NCBI GenBank assembly: GCA_021802115.1
Contig: JAKABA010000012.1
Location: 1-53,578 of the forward strand
Reading direction: 5' to 3'
Length of the DNA: 53,578 nucleotides
Source of the DNA: a bacterium
Lineage (GTDB): Bacteria > Chloroflexota > Dormibacteria > UBA8260 > Bog-877
The position numbers and the translations under genes are program-made. Shown piece by piece: positions 26,522 through 35,203 of the stretch. Below the pieces are notes generated by a model, which had not been told where the DNA came from, did no database searches, and saw only the letters and a program-made list of their open reading frames with translations. How positions within the stretch are numbered: the first letter of the stretch is position 1; every line of letters starts with the position of its first letter.

Positions 26522-27145
26522 TCAGGACGTCGGGCAGCCGAAGCTGCCTGAGACCGACAGGGATCCACTTCCAGAATTGCCTCCCACCGGCACCAGGGTG
26601 GCGACCAGGGTTCCCTGGACGAAAGCGGTGGTCGCCGGATCTCCGTCCAGGGTGACCCCGCCACTGGCTCCGGGGGCGGCGCCATACAGGGGACTGGTGG
26701 CGGTGGGCCCGACCTGCGGGGTCGAGTTCTCGAGCCCTCCCTGGCGCTGGCTGGGTGGCGAGTTGATCGACCAGGACCCCGGGCCCAGCCCGGGGTCGGA
26801 GATGTCCAGGGTGACCCAGTAAGAGCGGCCGGAGACCAGGCCCTGAAGCGCGACCGTCACGGTTCCATTGGCGGCGCTGCAGGAGATCCCTTGCAGCGAG
26901 GTCATGATGCCCATCACCGCTCCGGAGAAGCTGAGGTCAACCTGCTTCGCTGACGATGGCGACGCGCTCGGACTGGGCGCGGCGGTCGGCGAAGGGCTGC
27001 CAGGAGTGACGGTCTGATGCGGGCTGGCGCTGGAGTGAGCGCGCGGCGCCGTTACCGGGGAGCTGCCGCAGGCGGCCAGGCCCAAGGCCGCCACCACCGC
27101 CCCTGCCGCGGCCAGCAGCCCGGCCCTCACCGCCACTCCCGCCAA
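26522..27145 (-). CDS. Putative lipoprotein with Ser/Pro-rich linker, function unknown
   Basis: 207 residues. Signal peptide with lipobox LGLAAC (Cys near 26), then a low-complexity Ser/Pro/Thr/Ala linker to about residue 65, then a beta-rich domain of about 130 residues (VDLSFSGAVMGIMTSLQGIS and on) with two Cys residues, in ISCSAANG and at the end in SFGCPTS, that may form a disulphide. No known domain recognised. The first codon could be TTG 27145 or GTG 27136/27130. It faces the GalT-like gene convergently, 25 bases apart. Confidence 0.78.
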   Translation of the reverse strand: MAGVAVRAGLLAAAGAVVAALGLAACGSSPVTAPRAHSSASPHQTVTPGSPSPTAAPSPSASPSSAKQVDLSFSGAVMGIMTSLQGISCSAANGTVTVALQGLVSGRSYWVTLDISDPGLGPGSWSINSPPSQRQGGLENSTPQVGPTATSPLYGAAPGASGGVTLDGDPATTAFVQGTLVATLVPVGGNSGSGSLSVSGSFGCPTS

Positions 27146-27374
27146 CGCCCAGTCGTGAAGCAGGCCATCAGCAGGGCAACGCCCAGCGCCCGGTGATCGT
27201 TTCGGCCGTCTTCAAACGCAAACCTCTCCCAACCAGCTCGTGACCGCCAGCCCCGCCCAGAACCGGCCCGCCCTGCGGCCCGCGGCGAGCCGTCACTGTA
27301 GCTGCGGTGCCGCCCCGGCCAGGTCCCGACATGGCTCTCCAGCGCCGACCCAACTCCAATTCGCGTGACCGGCA

Positions 27375-27407
27375 CAGAAATGGCCCTGGGGTCGAGCCCC
27401 GGGGCCA
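27375..27407 (-). terminator. Intrinsic terminator after hsp20
   Basis: The minus strand forms TGGCCC-C-GGGG / CCCC-A-GGGCCA around a 5-nt loop (10 pairs plus one mismatch), followed by TTTCTG. It lies 26 bases after the hsp20 stop codon and would end the hrcA-grpE-dnaJ-hsp20 series. The rest of the gap to 27146 holds no gene I can support. Confidence 0.6.
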
Positions 27408-27432
27408 CTCTCAACCGTTATCGCAACTGCCG

Positions 27433-27954
27433 TCAGCTGTGCGCCAAGCCCGCTTCCAGCACCTTCGATTCAGCGGCGGCGGGGCCGGCCGTCACGGCGA
27501 TCCGCCGCGGTGCCGGGGCCTCCACGCGAGGCAGGTGCAGGGTCAGCACGCCGTTCAAGAAGCCGGCGCTGATCTCGCTCTCCTTGACATCTACCGGGAG
27601 GGTCAGCTGGCGCACAAACGAGTAGGCCGCGCGCTCCCGACGAAGGTAGGTCGACTTGTCGTCGCTGTCGCTCTCCAGCTTGCGCTCACCCCTGATCGTG
27701 AGAACTCCCTGGTCCGCCGTCACCTCCACCTCCTCGGGGGTGAAACCAGGAACCGACGCCTCGATCACAAACTCCTTGTCGGTCTGCTTGATATCTAGCG
27801 GCAGATACACGGTCTGCGCCGCTGCCGCCAGGTTGCGGGAGCCGACCGGGGTGGTGGTGGTCAGATAGGGTCCGCTGCCAAAGGCCTCGCTGACCCAACG
27901 GTTCATTTCATTTTGCATGTTGAACAGGTCACTCCAAGGATCCCAACGAGCCAT
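27433..27954 (-). CDS. Small heat shock protein, Hsp20/alpha-crystallin family
   Basis: ATP-independent chaperone that holds unfolding proteins. 173 residues: N-terminal MARWDPWSDLFNMQNEMNRW, then the alpha-crystallin domain (YLPLDIKQTDKEFVIEASVP to EISAGFLNGVLTLHLP, with the typical A/G-x-L motif), and a short C-terminal tail with APAPRRIAV. The ATG at 27954 is chosen over one 10 codons upstream because GGAGG lies 8 nt before it. It follows dnaJ after a hairpin, so it may be transcribed by read-through or from its own promoter. Confidence 0.93.
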   Translation of the reverse strand: MARWDPWSDLFNMQNEMNRWVSEAFGSGPYLTTTTPVGSRNLAAAAQTVYLPLDIKQTDKEFVIEASVPGFTPEEVEVTADQGVLTIRGERKLESDSDDKSTYLRRERAAYSFVRQLTLPVDVKESEISAGFLNGVLTLHLPRVEAPAPRRIAVTAGPAAAESKVLEAGLAHS

Positions 27955-28047
27955 CTTCAAGACCTCCGTAAGCGCCGCTTTCACCAGCCGTTCTGGGGGG
28001 ATCGCCCATCCCTAACCCATGCTTACCCAGGGCTAGGGAGCGCTAAA

Positions 28048-28068
28048 CCGGCCCTGCCGGAGGGCCGG
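28048..28068 (-). terminator. Hairpin immediately after dnaJ
   Basis: CCGGCCCT and AGGGCCGG form a perfect 8-bp stem with a 5-nt loop, starting 2 bases after the dnaJ stop on the minus strand and followed by TTTAGCG. The short T tract suggests partial termination or an mRNA end-stabilising hairpin between dnaJ and hsp20. Confidence 0.5.
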
Positions 28069-28070
28069 CG

Positions 28071-29183
28071 TCAGATCCCGATGGCGTCCTTGATGTGCTC
28101 GAAAAATCCCTTCCGCACTGGGTGGGGCTTGCCATCAGGCGGGGAAAGCTCGCGCAGTAGATGCCGCTGCCGATCGGTGAGCTTGGTGGGTATGACCACG
28201 CGCAGCCGCACCACCTCGTCGCCGCGGCGCCCGGTGCGGGGATCGGGAGCGCCCTTGCCGGCGAGACGCACCTGCTCGCCATATTGCGTCCCCGGTTTCA
28301 CCGTCATCATGGCCGGACCGTCGACCGTGGGCACCTCGATCGTGTCACCCAGGGCCGCCTGCGAGACCGTGATCGGGCACTCATAAATGATGGTCATACC
28401 CCGCCGGACCAGCAGGTCGTGCGGTCGCACCGTGATCACCAAGTAGAGGTCACCGGCGGGCCCGCCGCGGGGCCCCGCGGCGCCTTCCCCGGGAACCCTG
28501 ACCTGCATCTCGTTGTCCACCCCAGCGGGAATCTGGACCTCGATGGACTTCTTCTCATCAACCAGTCCCTGTCCGTGGCAGGTTGGGCAGGGTGACTCCA
28601 CCACCTGGCCCTCGCCATGGCAGCGGGGGCACGGCTCTACCGTCACCATCTGTCCGAGCAGCGACTGGCGCACCCTCTGAACCTGGCCGCGGCCCTGGCA
28701 CTCCTTGCAAAAGGTGGCCGATGTACCCGGCTTCGCGCCGGTGCCAGAGCAGTCGGAGCAGGCGGTCGGCTTGGTGATCTCGAAGGTCCTGGTGACCCCA
28801 GTGATTGCCTGTTCGAACTCGATGGTCACCTGGAGCCGGAGATCGGAACCCCGCCTTGGCCCCGTGCGCTGGCGCTGAACACCCCCGCCCCCGAAGAACA
28901 TGTCGAAGAGGTCGAAGGCAGACTGGAAGTTGAACGCGCCACCCTGGGCGTAGCCGTCGTCGACCTGGCCGAAGGTGTCGTACCGCTGCCGCCGCCCCGG
29001 ATCCGAGAGGACCTGATAGGCCTCGCCGACCTCCTTGAAGCGCAGCTCGGCCTCTGGGTCACCCCCATTTCGGTCGGGGTGCAGCTTCATGGCCAAGCTC
29101 CGGTAAGCACGCTTCAGCTCCTCGGGGCTGGCGCTGCGCTCCACGCCGAGAACCTCGTAGTAGTCCCGCTTGGTCTGCGGCAT
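28071..29183 (-). CDS. dnaJ: Chaperone protein DnaJ
   Basis: Hsp40 co-chaperone that stimulates DnaK. 370 residues: J domain with the HPD tripeptide in KLHPDRNGG, a Gly/Phe-rich stretch, and a zinc domain with four CxxCxGxG motifs (CSDCSGTG, CKECQGRG, CPRCHGEG, CPTCHGQG), followed by the two C-terminal substrate-binding domains. Its ATG overlaps the grpE stop as ATGA. dnaK, which normally lies between grpE and dnaJ, is missing here. Confidence 0.96.
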   Translation of the reverse strand: MPQTKRDYYEVLGVERSASPEELKRAYRSLAMKLHPDRNGGDPEAELRFKEVGEAYQVLSDPGRRQRYDTFGQVDDGYAQGGAFNFQSAFDLFDMFFGGGGVQRQRTGPRRGSDLRLQVTIEFEQAITGVTRTFEITKPTACSDCSGTGAKPGTSATFCKECQGRGQVQRVRQSLLGQMVTVEPCPRCHGEGQVVESPCPTCHGQGLVDEKKSIEVQIPAGVDNEMQVRVPGEGAAGPRGGPAGDLYLVITVRPHDLLVRRGMTIIYECPITVSQAALGDTIEVPTVDGPAMMTVKPGTQYGEQVRLAGKGAPDPRTGRRGDEVVRLRVVIPTKLTDRQRHLLRELSPPDGKPHPVRKGFFEHIKDAIGI

Positions 29184-29821
29184 CAGACGGATGTCTCTGG
29201 ATCTGTCGGAGCCATCTGCTCGGCCTGGGCGCCCGAGTCGACACCTGCCTCTGTGGCAAGTGGACTCGCAGGCAAGGCGGACTGGGCCACCGTCACCTGG
29301 GCGGGTCTCACAACGCGGTCATGGACCTGGTACCCGGGCAGCAACTCGGTCACCACGACATCCCTGGCCACGCCTTCGGCCGGCACCGTCGCCACCGCCT
29401 CGTGCAGGCGAGGATCGAAGGGCTGCCCCACGGCGGCGATCCGCCGCACGCCCTGAGAGGCGAGCGCTTCCTCCAGCTGCCGCAAAGTCAGCCTGAGCCC
29501 CTCGGAGACCCCGTCACTGGCCTCTGCGTCAATGTGGGCCACCGCGCGTGCCAGGTTGTCGAGCGCGGGCAGGATGGCCTTCAGCAGCGAGGCCGAGCCA
29601 TAACGGGCCAAGTCCTGGGTCTCCTGCGTCTTACGACGCTTGTAATTCTCGAAGTCGGCTGCCAAGCGCTGGTAGGCGGCCCTGGTCTGCTCCAGGTCCA
29701 GAGTCAACTGGGCCACGCTGGGAAGCTCCGGCGTGGTCTCGACACTCGGCGGCGCTTCCTGGTCTCCCGCCGCTCCCGTGGGCTCGGCGCTAACTTCAGG
29801 GTCATCGTGGTCGGCTGGCAT
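29183..29821 (-). CDS. grpE: Nucleotide exchange factor GrpE
   Basis: Releases ADP from DnaK. 212 residues: a disordered acidic N-terminus, a long coiled coil (LTLDLEQTRAAYQRLAADFE, then NYKRRKTQE) and the beta-wing domain with FDPRLHEAVATVP and VVTELLPGYQVHDRVVRPAQ. It lies 26 bases after hrcA and overlaps dnaJ. Heat-shock control through the CIRCE element upstream of hrcA is expected. Confidence 0.95.
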   Translation of the reverse strand: MPADHDDPEVSAEPTGAAGDQEAPPSVETTPELPSVAQLTLDLEQTRAAYQRLAADFENYKRRKTQETQDLARYGSASLLKAILPALDNLARAVAHIDAEASDGVSEGLRLTLRQLEEALASQGVRRIAAVGQPFDPRLHEAVATVPAEGVARDVVVTELLPGYQVHDRVVRPAQVTVAQSALPASPLATEAGVDSGAQAEQMAPTDPETSV

Positions 29822-29847
29822 CTCCGTCTCCTGATCTCAGCTTAAGT

Positions 29848-30855
29848 TCACGCCAGGAGCCGGCCCAGGGCCTCACCGGTGAGCTGCGCCACCAGTTGCA
29901 GCCGGGCAGCCACCTGGCCATAGCGGATTCTCGTCGGCCCCACGACTCCGATGGTGCCATAGAGGTGATCGCCAGCTCGGTAACTGGTCAGCACCAGGCT
30001 GCAATCTCGAAGCTCCTGCAGGCTGTTCTCGTGGCCGATGACTACCTGCATGCCCACCTGAGGAGCCAGCTCAGTAACGACCGCCGCCAGGATGCGCTGT
30101 GCCTCCAGCACCTCAAGCACGGTTCGTAACCGCCGCGGGTCTTCGAATTCAGGCTGGCGCACCAGGTTGCGCAAGCCGTCGTGGATGACCAACGACGACC
30201 TGGCGTCGATCTGGCGCAGCCCCTCGGCCACCTCGTGTGAGAGCCCGGGCGGTATGTCCAATGCCTCGGGCACGGCTTCGATCTGGTCCGCGGTCATCCC
30301 CGCCAGAGTCCGGTTCAGCCGGGTGGCCAGCTCGCCAAGGTGCTCTTGGTCCAAACCCGTGTCGACTTCCACAACCCTCTGATGAACCGCGCTCCCGTTG
30401 GCGACCGCCAGTAGCAACGCCTGGCCCGGCCTGGTCCAGATCAGTTCCACATGCAGCAGCTTGCTGCGGCTGTTGCTGGGGCCGGTGACCAGGGCGACGT
30501 TATCGCTGAGGCGACTGAGGGTGGCAGCCGCCAGCTCCAGCGTCGTCTCCACGTTCTGGGCCGCGTTCTCGAAGCTCTGTCGCACCCGGCGCCGCAGGGG
30601 CGGCTCAACTATCTCCTGGGGGAGCAGGAAGTCCACGAAGTAGCGGTAGCCGAGGTCGGTCGGGATCCTTCCCGCCGATGCGTGGGGCTGGGCCAGAAAG
30701 CCATCATCAACCAGCTCCGAGAGCTCGTTGCGGATGGTGGCCGAGCTCAGCTCGAGAAAGTAGCGTGCTGCCAGCGCGTGGGACCCCACCGGGACCACCG
30801 TCTCGGTGTAGTCCGAGACCACCGCCCCCAGGATCCTCTCCTTACGCCGATCCAT
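29848..30855 (-). CDS. hrcA: Heat-inducible transcription repressor HrcA
   Basis: Represses chaperone operons by binding CIRCE; its folding depends on chaperonin, which makes it a heat-shock sensor. 335 residues: N-terminal winged helix (RYFLELSSATIRNELSELVD, DGFLAQPHASAGRIPTDLGY), a GAF-like middle and the C-terminal EEHRE-type domain ending in GPTRIRYGQVAARLQLVAQL. A perfect CIRCE lies 23 bases upstream of the ATG, so it regulates itself together with grpE, dnaJ and probably hsp20. Confidence 0.96.
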   Translation of the reverse strand: MDRRKERILGAVVSDYTETVVPVGSHALAARYFLELSSATIRNELSELVDDGFLAQPHASAGRIPTDLGYRYFVDFLLPQEIVEPPLRRRVRQSFENAAQNVETTLELAAATLSRLSDNVALVTGPSNSRSKLLHVELIWTRPGQALLLAVANGSAVHQRVVEVDTGLDQEHLGELATRLNRTLAGMTADQIEAVPEALDIPPGLSHEVAEGLRQIDARSSLVIHDGLRNLVRQPEFEDPRRLRTVLEVLEAQRILAAVVTELAPQVGMQVVIGHENSLQELRDCSLVLTSYRAGDHLYGTIGVVGPTRIRYGQVAARLQLVAQLTGEALGRLLA

Positions 30856-30877
30856 GGCACCAGTCTCCAGTGCGTGA

Positions 30878-30904
30878 TTAGCACTCAGACACCGCGAGTG
30901 CTAA
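30878..30904. promoter_or_regulatory. CIRCE operator (HrcA binding site)
   Basis: TTAGCACTC, a 9-nt spacer, then GAGTGCTAA: a perfect match to the CIRCE consensus. It lies between the -10 box and the hrcA start codon and would cover the transcription start, so HrcA bound here blocks its own operon. Confidence 0.97.
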
Positions 30905-30908
30905 GTCG

Positions 30909-30917
30909 AGTCTAGCA
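30909..30917 (-). promoter_or_regulatory. Extended -10 promoter of the hrcA operon
   Basis: The minus strand has TGC followed by TAGACT, 4 bases upstream of CIRCE. Predicted transcription start falls inside CIRCE. The same extended -10 form precedes rpsA. Confidence 0.6.
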
Positions 30918-31061
30918 CGTGCGTTCTGGACGGCACACGGTCTGGAGCAACGGTCAGGTGCGGCCCGACCACCGCGGAATCAGGTCGAGCGGGGGGGCCA
31001 GGTCGGTCGCGGCCCCGGTGTCGGCCAGCGGGGCAGGCGCTCCTCGCCCCCCCGGCCCCGG

Positions 31062-31067
31062 TAACAT
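31062..31067 (+). promoter_or_regulatory. -10 element directly before the VIT-family gene (leaderless-type)
   Basis: TAACAT ends 8 nt before the ATG. The intervening bases (CCACCTCC) cannot act as a ribosome site, which supports a leaderless message. Confidence 0.5.
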
Positions 31068-31075
31068 CCACCTCC

Positions 31076-31873
31076 ATGGCTGCCGCTACCTCGCCCCAGA
31101 AGAAGCGCGGCGCCGCGGTTCACAATCCCTTCGCGGGCAGCCCCGAATCCGAGTCCGAGCGGGAGGCCCTCGCCCGCCGCAGCGGCATCCGCGAAGTGGT
31201 GTTTGGAGTTCAGGACGGGCTCCTGACCACGATGGGACTAACCACTGGGGTCGCCACCGCAACCGCTGGCGCCGCCGTCGCCCACACCACCATTTTGATA
31301 GCCGGGTTGGCCGGGGCCTTGGCGGGGATGGTATCGATGGGGACGGGGGCCTACCTGGCAGGTTGCGCGGAACGCGATCTGAAGCGAGCCGCCATTCACA
31401 AGGAGCGGGGAGAGCTCGAATCGCAGCCTCTGGAGGAACACCAGGAGATGGTGGGCATTCTCATGGACCGGGGAGTCCCCGCCGCCACCGCCGAGGAGCT
31501 GTCACGAAGCCTGGCGCAATATCCTCAGCTCTGGGAGGAGACCCACATCGAGAAGGAGCTGGGCATCTCCAGCAGCCCCCACGAGAGCCCGGTGCGAGAC
31601 GGCCTGGTGATGGCAGCCACCTTCCTGATAGGGGCGGTGATCCCCATAGTGCCCTACATCGTCGCGAGCGGGCTGGGGGCGGTGATCGGTTCTCTACTGC
31701 TCTCGGCGGTGGTCCTGGTCGGGGTGGGTGTCGGTAAGGCGGCCGTGATCGGACAACGGCTGGCCAAGGGAGGGGCCCAGGTGCTCGGGGTCGGCACCGC
31801 GGCGGCCCTGGCCGGTTACGTCCTGGGGGTGCTCCTCCCCCATGTCTTCGGTCTGCACCTGCCGCCCGCCTGA
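31076..31873 (+). CDS. VIT1/CCC1-family membrane transporter (iron/manganese)
   Basis: 265 residues. A first conserved block, IREVVFGVQDGLLTTMGLTTG, is the family signature in transmembrane helix 1; helix 2 follows (ILIAGLAGALAGMVSMGTGA), then a cytosolic metal-binding helical segment rich in Glu and His (HKERGELESQPLEEH, THIEKELG) and three C-terminal helices from about residue 180. VIT/CCC1 proteins export Fe2+ or Mn2+ from the cytosol by proton antiport. It is inserted on the opposite strand between hrcA and hemW, which are adjacent in related gene orders. No Fe-dependent operator recognised. Confidence 0.9.
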   Translation: MAAATSPQKKRGAAVHNPFAGSPESESEREALARRSGIREVVFGVQDGLLTTMGLTTGVATATAGAAVAHTTILIAGLAGALAGMVSMGTGAYLAGCAERDLKRAAIHKERGELESQPLEEHQEMVGILMDRGVPAATAEELSRSLAQYPQLWEETHIEKELGISSSPHESPVRDGLVMAATFLIGAVIPIVPYIVASGLGAVIGSLLLSAVVLVGVGVGKAAVIGQRLAKGGAQVLGVGTAAALAGYVLGVLLPHVFGLHLPPA

Positions 31874-31880
31874 AGCTCGG

Positions 31881-33053
31881 TCAAACGACGGCCAGCTCCA
31901 GGGTCAGCCGGTCCAGCACGTCCACCCCAGTGGAGGTGGCCCGAACTCGCCCGCCCGCGACCTCCAAGAGGCCAAGGGCCTGCAGCTGAGCCGCAGTTCG
32001 CCACTGCGCCGAGGTCTGGAGCTCAACCCCAGTCGTCAGACGAAGCCCGCACGCGAGCCGCTCCAGGGCCAGATCCTCAGGTGTCAGCCACTCGTGGCCA
32101 CGCACACCTCGGGACCCGTCCGCGACCGAGCGCGCGTAGCTGGCGGCGTTACGGAAGTGCCAGTAACGCAGGGCCACGCCCTTGCCTTCGAAGCCAAGAC
32201 CAGCGGCCTCGGCGGGCCCCAGGAAGCCGTGGGCTCCCGAGCCGGCTGCCAAATACGCTCCCCCCTGCCAGTAGACCAGGTTGTGGCGCGACTCGCACCC
32301 CGGGCAGGCGTAGTTCGAGACCTCGTACCGGCGCAATCCGGCCTCGCCAAGGACCGCCACCGCCAATCGGCGCTGCTCCAGAAAGTCCTCAACCTGGGGA
32401 CTCTGCGACCGGCCGGCGGCAACTCCGCGCGCGAGCGGGGTGCCGGGTTCAACCGTCAGCTCGTAACACGAGACATGCTCGGGCTGAAACTCCAGCACCC
32501 GGCGCAGCCCTCGCTCGAACGTGGCGGCGTCCTGGCCGGGCACGGCATAGATCAGGTCGCAGCTGAGCGCTACCATGCCGGCCTGCCGGACCGCTGCCAG
32601 AGCCAGCTCGGCCTGGTCAGCGTCATGGCTGCGGCCCAGCCAGCTCAAGGTGCTGTCATCAAGGCTCTGGACCCCAAGCGAGACCCGATTAATGCCCAGA
32701 CCACTCCAGAGTCGCACGCGCTCCGAAGTCACGCCCTCCGGGTTGGCCTCGATGGTCACCTCCGCTTGGGGGGCCAGCCGAAAGCGTGCGACCACCGCCT
32801 GGAGCAGCCGCTCGAGCAGCTCCGGCCGCAGCAGAGATGGAGTTCCACCACCGAGAAAGACACTCTCCAGCGGGGCCGCCACCCGTGCCTCCCCAAGCCA
32901 CCGTAGCTCCTCCAGGAGGGCTTGGAGATAGCGGCCCTGAAGGTCGGGACCCCCTACCTGAATGGCGAAATCACAGTAGTGGCAGCGTTGAGTGCAGAAG
33001 GGAATGTGGAGGTAGAGAGAGCGGGCCGGGCCCGGGCCCCCCTCAGCGGTCAA
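31881..33053 (-). CDS. hemW: Radical SAM protein HemW (heme chaperone, formerly HemN-like)
   Basis: 390 residues. The radical SAM cluster is in [18 protein letters not shown]; the residue after the third Cys pair is Asp-Phe rather than Gly-Cys, which separates HemW from the true coproporphyrinogen oxidase HemN. Further family blocks are [28 protein letters not shown] and [13 protein letters not shown]; a C-terminal HemN_C domain follows. It overlaps the lepA stop region by 11 bases. lepA-hemW is a widely conserved pair. Heme insertion into respiratory enzymes is the known role of the family. Confidence 0.94.
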   Translation of the reverse strand: MTAEGGPGPARSLYLHIPFCTQRCHYCDFAIQVGGPDLQGRYLQALLEELRWLGEARVAAPLESVFLGGGTPSLLRPELLERLLQAVVARFRLAPQAEVTIEANPEGVTSERVRLWSGLGINRVSLGVQSLDDSTLSWLGRSHDADQAELALAAVRQAGMVALSCDLIYAVPGQDAATFERGLRRVLEFQPEHVSCYELTVEPGTPLARGVAAGRSQSPQVEDFLEQRRLAVAVLGEAGLRRYEVSNYACPGCESRHNLVYWQGGAYLAAGSGAHGFLGPAEAAGLGFEGKGVALRYWHFRNAASYARSVADGSRGVRGHEWLTPEDLALERLACGLRLTTGVELQTSAQWRTAAQLQALGLLEVAGGRVRATSTGVDVLDRLTLELAVV

Positions 33054-34851
33054 GCGAAAGCACCGCCATGAAGGCCTCCTGCGGTATCTCCACGCTGCCG
33101 ACGCGCTTCATCCGCTGTTTGCCCTCGCGCTGCTTCTCCAGCAGCTTGCGCTTGCGGGTTATGTCCCCTCCATAGCACTTGGCGAGCACGTCCTTGCGCA
33201 GAGCCGGCACCGTCTCGCGAGCGATCACCTTGCCCCCGATGGCCGCTTGGAGCGCCACTTCGAACAGCTGCCGAGGGATCACCTGCCGCAGCCGCTGCAC
33301 CAGTTTGCGGCCCTGATTGGCCGCCTGCTCCCGGTGAACGATGGCGGAGAGGGCGTCGACCTTGGCGCCCGCCACCAAGATGTCCAGCTTGACCAACTGC
33401 TCGCGCCGGTACCCGGCCAGCTGGTAGTCCATAGAGGCGTAACCCCGACTCCGAGACTTGAGCTGATCGTAGAAGTCGTGGATGATCTCCCCGAGCGGCA
33501 GGTCATAGGTGAGCAGGGCTCGATCCCCGGGCTGATACTCCAGGTGAACGAACTCGCCGCGTCGCTCCTGGCACAGCTCCATGATCCCGCCCAGGAACTG
33601 CTTGGGCAGAACCACCTCGAGCTTGACCCGCGGCTCCTCGATGAAGTCCACCAGCCCAGGCTCCGGCAGCTGGTCGGGATTGTCGATCTCCACTGTATGG
33701 CCGTCTCGGAGCTGGACCCGGTAGGCGACTGAGGGCGCGGTGGTGATCAGCTCCAGGTCGAACTCCCGCTCCAGCCGCTCCTGGACTATCTCCATGTGCA
33801 GCAGCCCGAGGAATCCACAGCGAAAGCCGAAGCCCAGGGCGAGCGAGCTCTCTGGCTCAAATGCCAGCGCGGCGTCGTTGAGCTGGAGGCGCTCCAGAGC
33901 CTCCTTCAGGTCCTGGTAGTCGTTGCTGTCAATTGGGAAGAGGCCAGCCCACACCATCGGGCTGGCCTGGCGGTAGCCGGGTACCGGCAGCGGCTCCGCC
34001 CTACCTACCTCGGTGATGGTGTCGCCAACCTTGCTGTCCCGCACGTTGCGAATCGACGCGATCAGGTAGCCGACCTCGCCGGCTCTGAGCTCCGCCACCG
34101 CCTCCATCCCGGGCCGAAACACTCCCACCTCGTCCACGGCGAAGGTCTTTTGGGCCGCCATCATCCTGATCTGGGTGCCCGATCGCAGACTCCCATCCAG
34201 CAGCCGGACGTACACCACCACCCCTCGGTACGAGTCGTACTTGCAGTCGAAGATCAGGGCCCGCAGGGTCGCCTCCGGGTCGCCCTTCGGAGCCGGGAGC
34301 CTGGTCACGATCGCCTCCAGCACCCGGTCCACGCCCTCGCCGGTGCGCGCCGACACCAAAAGACAGTCGGCGGCCGCAATCCCGATCACGGCCTCGATCT
34401 CCTGGGCCACCTGCTCAGGCTCGGATTGGGGCAGGTCTATCTTGTTGATGATGGGCACGATCTCCAGCCCCAGCTCCAGCGCCTTGTAGACGTTGGCCAG
34501 CGTCTGGGCCTCGATCCCCTGGCTGGCGTCGACCACGAGCAACGCGCCCTCGCACGCCGCCAGCGCCCGGGAGACCTCGTAGGCGAAGTCGACGTGGCCG
34601 GGAGTGTCAATCAGGTTCAGCTCGTAGTCCTGGCCGTCCTCGGCGTGGTACGGCATCCGCACCGCCTGCGCTTTGATGGTGATGCCGCGCTCCCGCTCCA
34701 GGTCCATGGTGTCTAGAACCTGCTCGGTCATGTCCCGGGCGCTCACGGTGCCGGTGATCTCCAAGAGCCGGTCCGCCAGGGTCGACTTGCCATGGTCGAT
34801 GTGCGCGATGATGGAGAAGTTGCGAATGTGCCGTGGGGAATGGGAGGGCAT
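33043..34851 (-). CDS. lepA: Elongation factor 4 (LepA)
   Basis: Translational GTPase that acts on stalled or initiating ribosomes. 602 residues, the usual size. G1 [15 protein letters not shown]2 region [14 protein letters not shown]3 DTPGHVDF and G4 NKIDLP are present, then domains II, III, V and the LepA-specific C-terminal domain ending [23 protein letters not shown] on the minus strand lies 11 nt before the ATG, suggesting a very short leader. Confidence 0.97.
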   Translation of the reverse strand: MPSHSPRHIRNFSIIAHIDHGKSTLADRLLEITGTVSARDMTEQVLDTMDLERERGITIKAQAVRMPYHAEDGQDYELNLIDTPGHVDFAYEVSRALAACEGALLVVDASQGIEAQTLANVYKALELGLEIVPIINKIDLPQSEPEQVAQEIEAVIGIAAADCLLVSARTGEGVDRVLEAIVTRLPAPKGDPEATLRALIFDCKYDSYRGVVVYVRLLDGSLRSGTQIRMMAAQKTFAVDEVGVFRPGMEAVAELRAGEVGYLIASIRNVRDSKVGDTITEVGRAEPLPVPGYRQASPMVWAGLFPIDSNDYQDLKEALERLQLNDAALAFEPESSLALGFGFRCGFLGLLHMEIVQERLEREFDLELITTAPSVAYRVQLRDGHTVEIDNPDQLPEPGLVDFIEEPRVKLEVVLPKQFLGGIMELCQERRGEFVHLEYQPGDRALLTYDLPLGEIIHDFYDQLKSRSRGYASMDYQLAGYRREQLVKLDILVAGAKVDALSAIVHREQAANQGRKLVQRLRQVIPRQLFEVALQAAIGGKVIARETVPALRKDVLAKCYGGDITRKRKLLEKQREGKQRMKRVGSVEIPQEAFMAVLSLDR

Positions 34852-35001
34852 CTGTATTGGGGATTATCGCGACCCCCTTCGGGGTCAACTCAGCTGCAGC
34901 ACGGTTTCCGGGGCGCCTGGCCGGTTCGCCGGCGACGACGACCCACCCGCCGAGCGTCTGCTCAGCCCCGTCAGAGCCAGCGTGAGCCAGGATTCGAGCC
35001 G

Positions 35002-35199
35002 ATGACGGCCTCCTGGGAGCATCGGGTGCGGATCGCCCGGGGAAGCTGGGCGCGCGGCTTGGTCAACGCCGGCGGAATCGAGCGTGCCCTCGCCGAGGAG
35101 GAGGCGAAAGGGTGGGAGCTGGTGAGCGCCGTACCGGTCACCCAGCTCGGCTTCACCAGCGCGGTCTGGCTGCTGTTCAAGCGGCCCCTGGAGGACTGA
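35002..35199 (+). CDS. DUF4177-like small protein
   Basis: 65 residues. The pattern fits DUF4177: a strand (EHRVRIARGS), a helix with a loop before it (NAGGIERALAEEEAKGWELV) and two further strands (VSAVPVTQ, AVWLLFKRP). The Gly-Trp-Glu-Leu-Val core is the strongest match. Function of this family is unknown. It ends 4 bases before the GNAT gene, so the two are probably co-transcribed, divergent from lepA. Confidence 0.72.
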   Translation: MTASWEHRVRIARGSWARGLVNAGGIERALAEEEAKGWELVSAVPVTQLGFTSAVWLLFKRPLED

Positions 35200-35203
35200 G
35201 CCC

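Noticed and set aside
27127..27414. A 95-codon minus-strand frame between hsp20 and the lipoprotein
   Set aside because: It contains the strong terminator hairpin, overlaps the lipoprotein start, and its composition (Arg/Gly/Ser-rich, no fold pattern) looks like non-coding GC-rich DNA.
34960..35030. A T-arm-like sequence suggesting a tRNA on the minus strand
   Set aside because: Only the GATTCGA-type loop is tRNA-like; no acceptor, D or anticodon stems pair around it, and the DUF4177 gene begins here.
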